In this document: one piece after another, positions 16,711-26,543 of the stretch
How the letters are laid out: every line of letters begins with the position of its first letter
Numbering within the stretch: the stretch's first letter is position 1
NCBI RefSeq assembly: GCF_014332515.1
Contig: NZ_VFSD01000005.1
Span: 1-64,000, forward strand
Length of the DNA: 64,000 nucleotides
From: Pontibacter beigongshangensis
GTDB taxonomy: Bacteria > Bacteroidota > Bacteroidia > Cytophagales > Hymenobacteraceae
Reading direction: 5' to 3'
Position numbers and translations under genes: made by a program
Notes under the pieces: model-generated
What the model saw: only the letters and a program-made list of their open reading frames with translations
Database searches by the model: none
Told to the model about the DNA's origin: nothing

Positions 16711-18177
16711 TTATGGTAAGTCAAGCTTCATGTCCGGTGTGTTCATCTCGAAGCCTACTCTTCTGTTCTGCGAACGAGCCTTGGCAGTTCTTGCTTTAGA
16801 CAGACGCGTGTTTACTTTTACAAGTGGCTGCGTTTCGCCATAACCTCTGGTCACGAGACGGTCAGCATTTCTTACGCCTCTTGATACCAAGTAGTCTTTC
16901 ACAGCTTGTGCACGACGCTCAGACAGTGCCTGGTTGTACTCTTCAGAACCAATATGGTCAGCATGACCTTTGATTAACAGTACATGGTCAGGGTATTTCT
17001 CAAGTGCAACAATAATGCTGTCAAGCAACTGCTGGTATCCGTCCTGTACTCTTGACTGATCAAATTCGAAGCGAACTTTTTCTTCCATCAGTTTCAGTGT
17101 AGCGGCATCAAGTTCAGGGCAACCACCTTTGTCAGCTGGTCCTGGCGTGTTAGGGCAAATGTCCTGATCATCCGGAACACCGTCACCGTCAGAGTCTACA
17201 GTACAGCCATCCGGGCCAACTTGTACGCCTGCTGGCGAGTCTGGGCATTTGTCATCAAGATCTGGCACACCATCACCGTCAGTGTCTGGGCAACCACGCA
17301 TCGCGGCAGAGCCAGCTTCATCCGGGCAACGATCATCTTTGTCAGCTACGCCGTCACCGTCACGGTCTGGGCATCCTTGTGTGGCAGCAGTACCTGCTTC
17401 AGTTGGGCACTGATCCTGGTAATCCGGAACACCGTCGCCGTCAGAGTCGATAGGGCAGCCATTTTTGTCTACCTGCACACCTGTTGGCGTGTCTGGGCAC
17501 TTGTCTCTTCTGTCTGGCACACCGTCGCCATCAGCATCAGCGGCTTTGCCTAAGTTAAAGCCAAGACCGATATTGTGCATCAGGAAACGATCGTTGTCGC
17601 TACCAGAAACGTTGTCGAAGCCATCGTTGCCTGTAAACACGTAGTTTGTCTGAATAAAGGCGCTCACACCATCAGAAAAACGGAAGCGGATACCAGCACC
17701 ACCCATGGCAGCAGCCGTTACGAAGCTGTTTTCAGCGAAAACCGCTCCGTTAGTGGCTCCTTCCGTTCTGGCATGCATACCACCACCGGCAACTTGCAGG
17801 TATGGGCCTATAAAGGCATCTTCTTTCAAGATGGTACCATACATTTTCAAACGCAGGCCAAGCATGGCACTACCAATTTTGGCATCAAAGTGATTCTGAT
17901 CGTTTATTCTGGCTTCTGCGCCACCGTAGGTCAGGTGCAAACCAAGATCAAAAGAAGGGCTCAGGTAGCGGTTTAGTGATAAGCCACCACCCCACTCAAG
18001 CCTGTTGCTTTCGAAGAACTGGTCTTCCAGTTCACCCTTATATTGGAGTGCACTACCGTATATCTGCAGGTTAGTGCGCCGATCTGCATTTTGTGCAAGT
18101 AAGGCTGTACTTGCCGACAGCAGGAATACAAGCAGGAATGCAATTGTACTTTTTAGTTTCGTTAAATGTGTTCGCAT
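16711..18177 (-). CDS. OmpA family outer-membrane protein with thrombospondin type 3 repeats
   Basis: 488 residues. A signal peptide (STIAFLLVFLLSASTALLAQ) is followed by an N-terminal beta-barrel of about 170 residues. Then come tandem Asp-rich TSP3 calcium-binding repeats (DSDGDGVPDYQDQCP type, roughly residues 215-345). A C-terminal OmpA peptidoglycan-binding domain ends the protein (IKGHADHIGSEEYNQALSERRA, RRVGFEM). This is a classic Bacteroidetes architecture that anchors the outer membrane to the cell wall. A longer frame reaches 18318, but the ATG at 18177 gives the proper signal peptide. Confidence 0.92.
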   Translation of the reverse strand: MRTHLTKLKSTIAFLLVFLLSASTALLAQNADRRTNLQIYGSALQYKGELEDQFFESNRLEWGGGLSLNRYLSPSFDLGLHLTYGGAEARINDQNHFDAKIGSAMLGLRLKMYGTILKEDAFIGPYLQVAGGGMHARTEGATNGAVFAENSFVTAAAMGGAGIRFRFSDGVSAFIQTNYVFTGNDGFDNVSGSDNDRFLMHNIGLGFNLGKAADADGDGVPDRRDKCPDTPTGVQVDKNGCPIDSDGDGVPDYQDQCPTEAGTAATQGCPDRDGDGVADKDDRCPDEAGSAAMRGCPDTDGDGVPDLDDKCPDSPAGVQVGPDGCTVDSDGDGVPDDQDICPNTPGPADKGGCPELDAATLKLMEEKVRFEFDQSRVQDGYQQLLDSIIVALEKYPDHVLLIKGHADHIGSEEYNQALSERRAQAVKDYLVSRGVRNADRLVTRGYGETQPLVKVNTRLSKARTAKARSQNRRVGFEMNTPDMKLDLP

Positions 18178-18573
18178 AATTCTATGAAATATATTTTGAT
18201 ATGACAATACGTACATGTTTACTGGTAAGTTTTTGTGGATAGCTGAAAAAACAGGTTTAGTTACGTTTAAGGTGTCTGGGAATGTATAAAAGAATGAAAT
18301 GCCGTAGTTTTTTTTCATAAGAGCCCTTAAATTATTCCTATATCTAAACGGTTGTTAAGCGTTTGATATTCTTTGACAAAGGTCTGCCAAGAGCTGCAGG
18401 TGCCGCACCACTGGCGCAGCTACCGCCTAATTTGATTCTTATTTCAACTCTTTGTTTTTAAAAAGGTTTTAATTCATCAAAAAAAATTAAAAATGGGTTC
18501 TAAAGTTTATTTCTGGCTGCTTCTATAAAGGGTCCTATATTCACAGTCCGGCCACGCTTCTTATGGTAAATGG
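18178..18573. other. intergenic region between pepP-like and OmpA genes
   Basis: Upstream region of the OmpA gene, AT-rich. TATATTTC about 10 bases before the OmpA ATG is one base off the promoter consensus. I see no repeat copy, terminator or gene. Confidence 0.5.
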
Positions 18574-19872
18574 TCAGGGGCGCTGCCTGCCCATAAGCTG
18601 TTCAATTTCGTCTGCCTCCAGCGGAATATCCTTCATCAGGTTCAGCGGTCCGTTCTTGGTCACCAGAATATTATTCTCCAGCCTGATACCGATTCCTTCT
18701 TCCCTGATATAAATACCTGGCTCACAAGTAAAAACCATTCCCTCTTCAAAAGGCCGGTATTTATTACCGACATCGTGCACATCGAGACCCAGAAAGTGGG
18801 AGGTGCCGTGCATAAAATACTTTTTGTAGAGCGGTTGTGCCGGGTCCTGGTGGCGCACATCGCCTTCGTTCAGCAGCCCCAGGTTTATGAGTTCGTTTTG
18901 CATAACCGTGCCTACAAACGCATGATACTGGTTCAGCGAGTTGCCGGGCACCAGCATCTGGGTGGCGGCCTTCATCACGCGCAGTACCGCCTCATACACT
19001 TCGCGCTGCCGTTTGGTAAATTTACCGTTCACAGGCACCGTGCGGGTCAGGTCGGCCGCATAGTTGGCGTATTCGGCCCCAAAGTCCATCAGCACCAGGT
19101 CGCCGTCTTTGCACGCCTGGTTGTTATTAACATAATGCAAAATGCAGGCATTTGCCCCCGATGCAATAATTGAAGTGTAGGCAGGCCCGCGTGAGCGGTT
19201 CCGGATAAACTCGTGGTAGATCTCGGCCTCTATCTCATATTCCATCACACCCGGGTTAATAAAACCGAGCAGCCTTTGGAACGCCTGCCCAGTTATGTCG
19301 CAGGCCCTTTTGATCAGCTCAATCTCCGCCTCCGATTTGATGGCCCGCAGGTGGTGCATAATGGGCGCGCTACGCTCATACTTGTGGAGCGGGTACTGCG
19401 CTTTGCACCACTTTATAAAGCGGGCATCGCGTGTCTCTACCTCCACCACCGCTCTGGTGTGCTCATTCGTATTCAGGTACACATGCTCGGCTTCTGCCAT
19501 CAGCACGTTAAGTACCTGCTTAAATTCGGTGAGCCAGAAAACAGTGTTGATTCCGGAGACTTCAGCAGCCTGCTCTTTGGTTAATTTATAGCCTTCCCAG
19601 GTCAGGATGAGGTCATTTGTTTCGCGAAGAAACAGGATTTCCTGCATTTTTTCGTCTTTGGAATCGGGGTAAAGCAGCAGAATGCTCTCTTCCTGGTCAA
19701 TGCCGGAAAGGTAGAAAATATCGTTGTTTTGCCGGAAGGCCATAGTGCCATCCGCATTGGTTGGCATGATATCGTTAGAATGGAAAATAGCAATAGAACC
19801 AGGTTTCAGCTGCTTTCTGAAGTTCTGTCTGTTTCGGATGAACAACTGATTCGTAACGGGCAAGTATCGCAT
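18574..19872 (-). CDS. Xaa-Pro aminopeptidase (M24 family)
   Basis: 432 residues. An N-terminal creatinase-like domain (about 1-160) precedes the C-terminal pita-bread metallopeptidase. Metal ligands are visible in order: LMDFGAEYANYAADLTRT (two Asp), HGTSHFLGLDVHDVG (His), EPGIY (Glu) and IRLENNILVT (Glu). It removes N-terminal residues preceding proline, in the cytoplasm. Length and N-terminus (MRYLPVTNQLFIRNR) fit bacterial PepP. Monocistronic. Confidence 0.95.
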   Translation of the reverse strand: MRYLPVTNQLFIRNRQNFRKQLKPGSIAIFHSNDIMPTNADGTMAFRQNNDIFYLSGIDQEESILLLYPDSKDEKMQEILFLRETNDLILTWEGYKLTKEQAAEVSGINTVFWLTEFKQVLNVLMAEAEHVYLNTNEHTRAVVEVETRDARFIKWCKAQYPLHKYERSAPIMHHLRAIKSEAEIELIKRACDITGQAFQRLLGFINPGVMEYEIEAEIYHEFIRNRSRGPAYTSIIASGANACILHYVNNNQACKDGDLVLMDFGAEYANYAADLTRTVPVNGKFTKRQREVYEAVLRVMKAATQMLVPGNSLNQYHAFVGTVMQNELINLGLLNEGDVRHQDPAQPLYKKYFMHGTSHFLGLDVHDVGNKYRPFEEGMVFTCEPGIYIREEGIGIRLENNILVTKNGPLNLMKDIPLEADEIEQLMGRQRP

Positions 19873-20043
19873 GTTTTATAGCTTTTCTTGATAAAATAGG
19901 CACCCCATATGTTGCGCCCCCCTCCTTGTCGGCCCAAATTTAGAACAAATATATTAAATAAACTATTATCAGATTTTAAAGAAACTAAAATCCACTTTGG
20001 GCCACCCGCCATACGATCTTTTTTTGAACACAGAGATAAAGTG

Positions 20044-20051
20044 TAATTTTG
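20044..20051 (+). promoter_or_regulatory. -7 element of the GT4 gene
   Basis: TAATTTTG, with TTTG at 20023-20026 upstream (17-base spacing). It overlaps the alternative TTG start at 20049 and so favours the ATG at 20070. Confidence 0.5.
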
Positions 20052-20069
20052 CAGCGAAAAAGACAGCTT

Positions 20070-21209
20070 ATGATCAGGATCGGCTTTGATGCCAAACGTG
20101 CTTTCAACAACACTTCGGGCCTTGGCAACTACAGCAGGTTTGTGATATCCAGCATGATCCGGCACTACCCGGAGCAGTCCTACTTATTGTTTACGCCAAA
20201 GATTTCCGCGCTTTTCGAGGCATTTTATCCTGCAGGGGCCACCACGCAGGTGGTAACGCCGGCGGCCGGTCTTCAAAAAAGAATGGCCTCCCTTTGGCGT
20301 GTTTTTGGCATGGCCGCTACGCTCCGGAAATTCCCGGTCGATATTTACCATGGCCTGAGCAACGAACTGCCTTTTGGCCTGCCCCGCAGCAAGGTAAAAA
20401 GCATCGTCACGATACACGATCTCATCTTTATACGATTTCCGGAGTTATACAAGCCGCTCGACCGCCTTATTTATAAACAGAAAGTTATGTATGCCTGCCG
20501 GCAAAGTGACCACATTATTGCCATTTCGGAGCAAACGAAACAAGACCTGATCGATATCTTCAGGATCGACAGCTCCCGCATCAGCGTGGTGTACCAGGAC
20601 TGCGACCCGGCATTTCACCAAAAATGCTCCCAGCAGCAACTGCAGCAGGTAAAAGAGAAATACAGCCTCCCCGACAACTTTATACTAAGTGTGGGCACCC
20701 TTGAAAAGCGGAAGAACCAGCTCCAGCTACTGCAGGCCTGGCACAGCAGTTCGCTGCCAGACACAGCAGAAATAGTGTTTGTAGGGCGCAGAACACCTTA
20801 TGCGGAGCAGCTCGAGGCCTGTGTGCAGCAGCATGGGCTGGAGCAGAAAGTGCATTTCCTGCCTTATATTCCTTTTCAGGAGCTGCCTGCTATTTTCCAG
20901 CTGGCCCGGCTATTCGTGTACCCCTCTATGTTCGAAGGTTTTGGCATACCGATCGTGGAGGCGCTAAACAGTGGCGTGCCTGTTATTACCTCTACCGGCT
21001 CCTGCTTCAGGGAGGCAGGAGGGCCCGAAAGCCTCTATGTAGCACCAGGCGATGTGGCGGCACTGGGCAACAGCATGCGCAAGGTGCTCGAGGATGAGGC
21101 ACTGCGGCAGCAAATGATACGCTCAGGTTACGCCCATGTACAGCAGTTCCGGCCTGAGCAAACTGCGGCCCAACTGCAGGCCATCTACAGGCAAGTGCTC
21201 CAAAAATAA
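20070..21209 (+). CDS. glycosyltransferase family 4
   Basis: 379 residues, GT-B fold. The donor-binding half shows LSVGTLEKRKNQLQLLQAW and SMFEGFGIPIVEALNSGVPV, the EX7E motif of retaining GT4 enzymes such as mannosyltransferases. It transfers a nucleotide sugar to a surface polysaccharide or glycolipid at the inner membrane; donor and acceptor cannot be read from sequence. The ATG at 20070 is chosen (see promoter). The next gene starts 59 bases later and has its own promoter. Confidence 0.9.
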   Translation: MIRIGFDAKRAFNNTSGLGNYSRFVISSMIRHYPEQSYLLFTPKISALFEAFYPAGATTQVVTPAAGLQKRMASLWRVFGMAATLRKFPVDIYHGLSNELPFGLPRSKVKSIVTIHDLIFIRFPELYKPLDRLIYKQKVMYACRQSDHIIAISEQTKQDLIDIFRIDSSRISVVYQDCDPAFHQKCSQQQLQQVKEKYSLPDNFILSVGTLEKRKNQLQLLQAWHSSSLPDTAEIVFVGRRTPYAEQLEACVQQHGLEQKVHFLPYIPFQELPAIFQLARLFVYPSMFEGFGIPIVEALNSGVPVITSTGSCFREAGGPESLYVAPGDVAALGNSMRKVLEDEALRQQMIRSGYAHVQQFRPEQTAAQLQAIYRQVLQK

Positions 21210-21240
21210 GAACACCTATCTGTTTGTGGCACAATTTGCG

Positions 21241-21248
21241 TACCTTTG
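21241..21248 (+). promoter_or_regulatory. -7 element of the M16 peptidase gene
   Basis: TACCTTTG matches TAnnTTTG, 20 bases before the ATG at 21269. Confidence 0.5.
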
Positions 21249-21268
21249 TGTTCCAATTTTCCGATTGA

Positions 21269-22501
21269 ATGCTTGATTATCATATTCATAAATTAGCGAA
21301 CGGCATCCGCATCGTTCACAAGCAAGTACTGCACACAAAGATTGCCCATAGTGGCTTTATCCTGGATATCGGGAGCCGCGACGAGCTGCCTGAGCAGCTG
21401 GGCCTGGCGCATTTCTGGGAGCACATGGCCTTTAAGGGCACCGCCAAGCGCAAGTCTTTCCACATCCTGAACAGGCTCGAAACAGTGGGCGGCGAGCTAA
21501 ACGCCTATACCACCAAAGAAAAGCTCTGCCTTTACAGCTCCGTGCTCGACAAACATTTCGAGAAATCGTTTGAGCTGCTCACCGACATCACCTTCCATTC
21601 GATTTTCCCGGAAAAGGAAATAGAGAAAGAGCGGGGCGTGATACTGGAGGAGATGGCCATGTACCTCGACACCCCGGAAGAGGCCATTGTAGATGAGTTC
21701 GACAATGTAGTATATAAAAACCACCCGCTCGGCAACAACATTCTGGGCACCAAAGAAAGCGTTTCAGGCTTCCGGAAGCAGGACTTCCTTAACTTTATAG
21801 ACCGCAACCTGAGCACCGACACGCTGGTTTTCTGCTCTGTGAGCAACCTGCCCTTTAAAAAGGTGGTGCAACTGGCCGAGAAGTATCTGTCTGAGATTCC
21901 GGTTATCAGCAAGCAGCGCAAGCGTGTCCCGTTTTCCGGCTACACCCCGCATACCGTCACCATCGAAAAACCAATTTCGCAGGCGCATTGCGTGCTGGGC
22001 GGACCGGCGTACGCGCTCAACGATGAGCGCCGGATTCCGTTTTTTCTGCTGGTGAACCTGCTGGGCGGCCCCGGCATGAACTCGCGCCTGAACCTGGCCG
22101 TGCGCGAAAAGCACGGGCTCGTTTATACCATCGATGCCAATTATGCCACGTATATAGACACAGGCCTGCTTTCGATCTACTTTGGCACAGAGAAAAAGCA
22201 ACTCAACCGCACCACCTCGCTGGTGCTGAAAGAGCTGAAGAAGCTCCGTGAGAAGCCACTGGGCTCGCTGCAGCTGCACACTGCTAAGGAGCAGCTGATG
22301 GGGCAACTGGCCATGGCCGAAGAAAGCAACATCGGCCTGATGATGATGATGGGCAAAAGCATTCTGGACCAGGAGAAAGTCGACACCCTGAACGAGATCT
22401 TCGACCAGATAAAAGTCATCACCGCCAGCAACCTGCAGGATATCGCCAACGACACCCTGCGCGAAGAGCAGCTCAGCTTCCTGAATTACGTACCTGTTTA
22501 A
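21269..22501 (+). CDS. M16 family zinc peptidase (pitrilysin/insulinase type)
   Basis: 410 residues. The inverted zinc motif HFWEH lies near residue 48 in LGLAHFWEHMAFKGTAKR, and the downstream Glu ligand is in KERGVILEEMAMYLDTPEE. A second, inactive M16 half follows (GGPGMNSRLNLAVREKHGLV). This single-chain bacterial form resembles mitochondrial processing peptidase beta and YmxG-type proteins. It cleaves small peptides; the natural substrate is unknown. The TAA stop is also the start of a family B repeat. Confidence 0.93.
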   Translation: MLDYHIHKLANGIRIVHKQVLHTKIAHSGFILDIGSRDELPEQLGLAHFWEHMAFKGTAKRKSFHILNRLETVGGELNAYTTKEKLCLYSSVLDKHFEKSFELLTDITFHSIFPEKEIEKERGVILEEMAMYLDTPEEAIVDEFDNVVYKNHPLGNNILGTKESVSGFRKQDFLNFIDRNLSTDTLVFCSVSNLPFKKVVQLAEKYLSEIPVISKQRKRVPFSGYTPHTVTIEKPISQAHCVLGGPAYALNDERRIPFFLLVNLLGGPGMNSRLNLAVREKHGLVYTIDANYATYIDTGLLSIYFGTEKKQLNRTTSLVLKELKKLREKPLGSLQLHTAKEQLMGQLAMAEESNIGLMMMMGKSILDQEKVDTLNEIFDQIKVITASNLQDIANDTLREEQLSFLNYVPV

Positions 22502-22535
22502 TGTGCTAATGGGTTAATGTGCTGATGTGCTAATT
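22498..22535 (+). repeat. family B repeat starting at the M16 peptidase stop codon
   Basis: TTAATGTGCTAATGGG, then TTAATGTGCTGATGTGCTAA. The TAA at 22499-22501 is the gene's stop codon. Confidence 0.7.
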
Positions 22536-22614
22536 TCCACCTTTCGATTTTAAGTTATTTAATTTTGAAAGGCTAGCAGCGTGATTAGCATTAAGTCGAA
22601 TTCAACACATTAAG

Positions 22615-22656
22615 TAAATTAGCACATCAGCACATTAATAAATCAGCACATTAAAA
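22615..22656 (-). repeat. family B repeat just before the methyltransferase start
   Basis: ATTAGCACATCAGCACATTA units in inverted orientation relative to the copy at 22498. The pair could fold into a large hairpin in the 157-base gap. Confidence 0.6.
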
Positions 22657-22658
22657 AA

Positions 22659-23303
22659 ATGGAATTCATAGACGAAGACCTGCAGCGTTATGCCGAAGAC
22701 CATACTTCTGCGGAAAGCGAACTGCTGCACAAGGTTAACCGGCAGACGCACCTGAACGTGCTGCGGCCGCGCATGCTTTCCGGCCATTTGCAGGGGCGCC
22801 TGCTGGCCATGTTTTCGAAGATGATCCGGCCTAAGCAGATTCTGGAGGTGGGCACCTATACCGGCTACTCTGCCCTTTGCCTGGCGGAGGGGTTGCAGCC
22901 AGGCGGCACCCTGCACACCATCGACAAAAACGAAGAGTTGGAGGAGCGGGTGCTGGACTATTTTGCAGAGGCAGGCCTGGAGAACAGTATCAGGCTCCAC
23001 ATCGGCAATGCCATGGAGATCATCCCGACCATTGATGCGACGTTTGACATCGTTTTCCTGGATGCCGACAAGATAAACTACACCAACTACTACGACCTGG
23101 TATTCGACAAAGTGGCACCGGGCGGTTACATTATAGCCGACAATGTGCTCTGGAGCGGCAAAGTGCTCGAAAAATTCCGTAAGAAACTCGACGAGGACAC
23201 AGCTGCCGTCATAGCTTTCAACGAAAAGGTGCAACAGGATGCGCGGGTAGAAAACATTCTCCTGCCTGTCAGGGATGGTTTGCTGGTAGCCCGAAAGCTA
23301 TAA
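22659..23303 (+). CDS. SAM-dependent O-methyltransferase
   Basis: 214 residues of the catechol / caffeoyl-CoA O-methyltransferase family (class I Rossmann fold). The SAM-binding motif is ILEVGTYTGYSALCLAEGL; the metal and catalytic region is DIVFLDADKINYTNYYDLV with DNVLWSGKV. Most members need a divalent metal and methylate a hydroxyl of small aromatic molecules, but the bacterial substrate is usually unknown. The upstream gap is filled by two inverted family B repeats. Confidence 0.92.
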   Translation: MEFIDEDLQRYAEDHTSAESELLHKVNRQTHLNVLRPRMLSGHLQGRLLAMFSKMIRPKQILEVGTYTGYSALCLAEGLQPGGTLHTIDKNEELEERVLDYFAEAGLENSIRLHIGNAMEIIPTIDATFDIVFLDADKINYTNYYDLVFDKVAPGGYIIADNVLWSGKVLEKFRKKLDEDTAAVIAFNEKVQQDARVENILLPVRDGLLVARKL

Positions 23304-23318
23304 ACCACCCCTTGTCAC

Positions 23319-23363
23319 AACAGTAATAGGTAGCTCCGAAAGGCCATTTTCATTCGAATAATT
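23319..23363 (+). repeat. dispersed repeat family A, copy 9
   Basis: ACAACAG lead, core GCTCCGAAAGGCC, tail TTTTCATT-CGA-ATAATT. Confidence 0.75.
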
Positions 23364-23441
23364 TAGTTAGTTGTTGGTTGCTTATTGTTTGTTGTTGAAG
23401 GGGTGAGTTGGAGATTTGAGGTTGAATGGGAAAACACAGAT

Positions 23442-23477
23442 CAACTCTTAACTCATAACTTTTAACTCTTAACTTTA
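23442..23477 (-). repeat. family C repeat
   Basis: CAACTCTTAACTCATAACTT followed by TTAACTCTTAAC, the same unit as at 28083 and 50166. Confidence 0.6.
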
Positions 23478-23508
23478 GAAGAGTCCTCTGTCCTGCGTCC
23501 TTAATTAA

Positions 23509-23540
23509 GCCGCCGGAAGGCCTTTTTCATTCAAATAATT
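23509..23540 (+). repeat. dispersed repeat family A, copy 10
   Basis: Core CCGCCGGAAGGCC and tail TTTTTCATT-CAA-ATAATT, without CAG lead. Confidence 0.75.
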
Positions 23541-23854
23541 TCAGGCAGCCAGAAAGTAAAGCTCTCCCCTCTCCTATGGCTGTCCTAGCCAGCAACATAA
23601 TCGAAAACAGCTCCTTAGACTTTCTGCTGCCATCCTGCCAGACGTGCTCTCAGCCCGTCAGCACTGCCTTCGGAAAAAAATATCAAATATCTTTCCTCCA
23701 GATTTTAAATTGAAGGAGTTATTCCGTTAATTTCGCAATATTCTTTTTATATATAGAACAGCTTATATAATAGCCCTTTACCTGCATATCGTTAAACAGA
23801 AAGTAGAGATTTTTATTTTCTTTTGCCACATAAATTAGCCTTATCTATCAAATT

Positions 23855-26359
23855 ATGAGAAAGAACCTGCCCCTTCTCCTCTTTATGCTGCTTTTCCTGC
23901 CGTTGCTCACGCTGGCACAAGTCGTAACTGTTCCCAGAAACGTGACGGTGGCCGATATCCAGATCAAAATTTCGGACAGGGCCCAGCAGGAGATCCAGAA
24001 GAAAGTGGATGCCCTGCACCGCAACCAAACCTACTTCCGAAACCGCGTGGAGCTGGCCGATGCATACTTTCCGCTGATAGAGCGCACCTTTCAGGAAGAG
24101 GGCGTGCCAGACGATTTTAAATATTTGGCGCTGCAAGAGAGCGGCCTGATCGGCGATGCTGTTTCCACATCGAACGCCGTGGGCTACTGGCAGTTCAAAA
24201 AAGAGGCAGCCTCCGACTTTAACCTCCGCATGGACCATATTATTGATGAGCGCCGGCATATCGTAGAGGCCAGCCGGGGGGCAGCCCGCTATTTTAAGCG
24301 CAGCAACGCCTATTACAACAACTGGTTCAACACCATTCTGTCGTATTACCTGGGGCCTACCGGTGCCAAGGCAGCCACTAAAACCTCCGACATCGGCAGC
24401 AAAAGAATGGAGGTAACCGAGAAGACACATACCTACCTGCTCACCTACCTGGCTCATAAAATTGCCTACGAAAACTTTGTGGGTAAAAGCGCACCGCCAG
24501 CCCTCACACTCAGCGAAATGCGCTGCACTCCCGGCCAGACCCTGCTCGACATTGCCCTGGCAACACAGATAGACGCGGGAGAACTCGAAAAATACAATAA
24601 ATGGCTGCTTGGAGGCACCATTCCGTCCGGCAAAGACTATTATGTCATGATTCCGGTTCGTAACGGCCAGGACAACGGCTTGCTGGCCTCTAAAGGACCG
24701 ATCGCCAGCACAGGCCCCCTGGCAGGCTATGCATCGGCTACCTCCATTACTAAACTGCATGGCCTTAATGCCCTCGTAGCCCGCAAAGGCGACACCAAAG
24801 AGAAGCTGGCCAAACAGTCAAACATCTCCCTGCGGAAATTCCAGAAGTACAACGACCTGTATAGCTTCGATGAAGTGAAGGAAGGCGCTATTTATTATAC
24901 AGAACAAAAGAAAACCGCTGCCGAAACCGAATACCATGTGGTGCAGCCTGGCGAGACCATGCACATGATCTCACAGCATTACGGCATCCGGCTTAGCCAC
25001 TTGCTGTACAAAAACCACATGAACCGCAGCGAGGCACCTGTGGCGGGCCGCGTGCTATGGCTCCGGAACCGTCGTCCGGCCAGCACACCGGTAGAGATCC
25101 GCGACCCAGGCAAGGCCCGGGTTGCCGCTGCACCAGCCGCTTCGCCAAAGCAAACAGCTCCTCACCAAAAACCAGCGCATCAGAAAGCTGCTCCTAAGGA
25201 CAACTTCTTTACAAGGCTCATCAACAGCCTGAAAAACAAAAAAGAGGAACCGGTGCCCATGGAGCAGCCTGTGGAGGAAGAGCCTGAGGTGCCTGTAATG
25301 CCGAAGGTAGTGGCTACTACGCCGGCAACACCAGCCGCCACTGAAAAAACAGCCGCAGTAAAAGACCAAACTCCGCAGCGCGCCCCGTCTGAAGTTAAAA
25401 ATGATGCCATTTACCCCGGCACACAAACACAGAAAGCCACCACCGGCACTGCTGGCCAAGGAGCTAAGGCCGACACGACTGCCTTTCAGCAACCTGGCCC
25501 CATTACAATGGAGTCTGTAGCAAAAACAAAAGTAGTAACCGACACCGTGCTTTTTGAGCCTGGCATTACCTGGGAGTCTGCCCCCGGAACGGCAGCCAAG
25601 TCTCAGACAGCACCTACAGCTGGGCAACTGCCTCGCGCACCCCGCACCGACACCATTCAGATACAGTTGCCAGACCCAGAGCAGGCGCAGACAATTGAAC
25701 CTGAAAGTGAAGTCATCTTAAAAGAGCCGGCTGACTATAAACCTGAGGCCCGGCCAGCGCAAGCAGCGGAACCTGCTGTGCCTGCCGCAAAACCGGCCGT
25801 TGCCCCTGCACGGCACACTGTAAAAGAAGGCGAAACGCTCTACAGTATTTCCAGAGAATACGCGGTCTCTATTCACGACATTACTACGTGGAACAACCTG
25901 GGAGAGACACCTATCAGGGTAGGGCAAGTACTCCTGATTGCCGAGCCACAGGTTTTGCCAGATAATGACAATTCGGCTCCTGGTACCGCACCACAGCCCG
26001 CTCTTACACACACGGTAGCTCCGGGCGAAACCCTTTACCAGATTTCTAAAAAGTATGGTGTAACCGTAGACGAGCTTCGAAGCTGGAACAGCATAAAGGC
26101 ATCGGGGCTTGCTATTGGCCAGGAACTGCGGGTTACAGCTCCGGAAGAGGCCGTTGAAGTACCCGCTCAAACTGAGGATGCGCCGGCATCTGGCTCAGCC
26201 AGAAGCAGCCAATCAGCATACCATACCGTGGGCACGGGCGAAAGCCTCTACCAGATTTCCCGCAAATACGACATCACGATTAAAGATATCATGGAGTGGA
26301 ACAACAAAAGCGATTTTAGTGTGCGGGTAGGCGAAAAGCTCCTGATCCGAAAGAAATAA
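23855..26359 (+). CDS. membrane-bound lytic transglycosylase-like protein with LysM repeats
   Basis: 834 residues. After a signal peptide (LLFMLLFLPLLTLAQ) comes an SLT-type lytic transglycosylase domain (about 40-210) with the catalytic Glu in FKYLALQESGLIGDAVS and the AVGYWQFKK motif, as in MltD. A degenerate LysM-like segment follows (VARKGDTKEKLAKQSN), then LysM 1 (HVVQPGETMHMISQHYG). A long Pro/Ala/Thr-rich linker of about 250 residues leads to three C-terminal LysM domains (HTVKEGETLYSISREY, HTVAPGETLYQISKKYG, HTVGTGESLYQISRKY). It cuts peptidoglycan glycan strands in the periplasm. The gene stands alone with its own terminator. Confidence 0.93.
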   Translation: MRKNLPLLLFMLLFLPLLTLAQVVTVPRNVTVADIQIKISDRAQQEIQKKVDALHRNQTYFRNRVELADAYFPLIERTFQEEGVPDDFKYLALQESGLIGDAVSTSNAVGYWQFKKEAASDFNLRMDHIIDERRHIVEASRGAARYFKRSNAYYNNWFNTILSYYLGPTGAKAATKTSDIGSKRMEVTEKTHTYLLTYLAHKIAYENFVGKSAPPALTLSEMRCTPGQTLLDIALATQIDAGELEKYNKWLLGGTIPSGKDYYVMIPVRNGQDNGLLASKGPIASTGPLAGYASATSITKLHGLNALVARKGDTKEKLAKQSNISLRKFQKYNDLYSFDEVKEGAIYYTEQKKTAAETEYHVVQPGETMHMISQHYGIRLSHLLYKNHMNRSEAPVAGRVLWLRNRRPASTPVEIRDPGKARVAAAPAASPKQTAPHQKPAHQKAAPKDNFFTRLINSLKNKKEEPVPMEQPVEEEPEVPVMPKVVATTPATPAATEKTAAVKDQTPQRAPSEVKNDAIYPGTQTQKATTGTAGQGAKADTTAFQQPGPITMESVAKTKVVTDTVLFEPGITWESAPGTAAKSQTAPTAGQLPRAPRTDTIQIQLPDPEQAQTIEPESEVILKEPADYKPEARPAQAAEPAVPAAKPAVAPARHTVKEGETLYSISREYAVSIHDITTWNNLGETPIRVGQVLLIAEPQVLPDNDNSAPGTAPQPALTHTVAPGETLYQISKKYGVTVDELRSWNSIKASGLAIGQELRVTAPEEAVEVPAQTEDAPASGSARSSQSAYHTVGTGESLYQISRKYDITIKDIMEWNNKSDFSVRVGEKLLIRKK

Positions 26360-26385
26360 GTTTCCTGCAGATCCCCAGCTAATAC

Positions 26386-26420
26386 AAAGCCGCCTGCCCG
26401 TTTCCCGTGCAGGCGGCTTT
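26386..26420 (+). terminator. terminator of the LysM gene
   Basis: AAAGCCGCCTGC ... GCAGGCGGCTTT, a 12-bp stem with an 11-base loop; usable on both strands. Confidence 0.85.
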
Positions 26421-26543
26421 GTTTCAGGTCCAAGTGCCAGATGATCTCTACAGCCAAATTATTCAGATGAAATCAGTCTTACGGAGTCCTGGCTTACGCT
26501 GTACAGAGAGCAACTAAAGATCTTATCTTGTTTCTTTTAAGCT

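Larger units (their letters stand above)
23304..23854. other. repeat-rich intergenic region
   Basis: No gene. It holds family A copies 9 and 10 (same orientation), a TTGTTGGTTGCTTATTG low-complexity stretch (about 23371) and a family C repeat (23442-23477). Confidence 0.6.
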
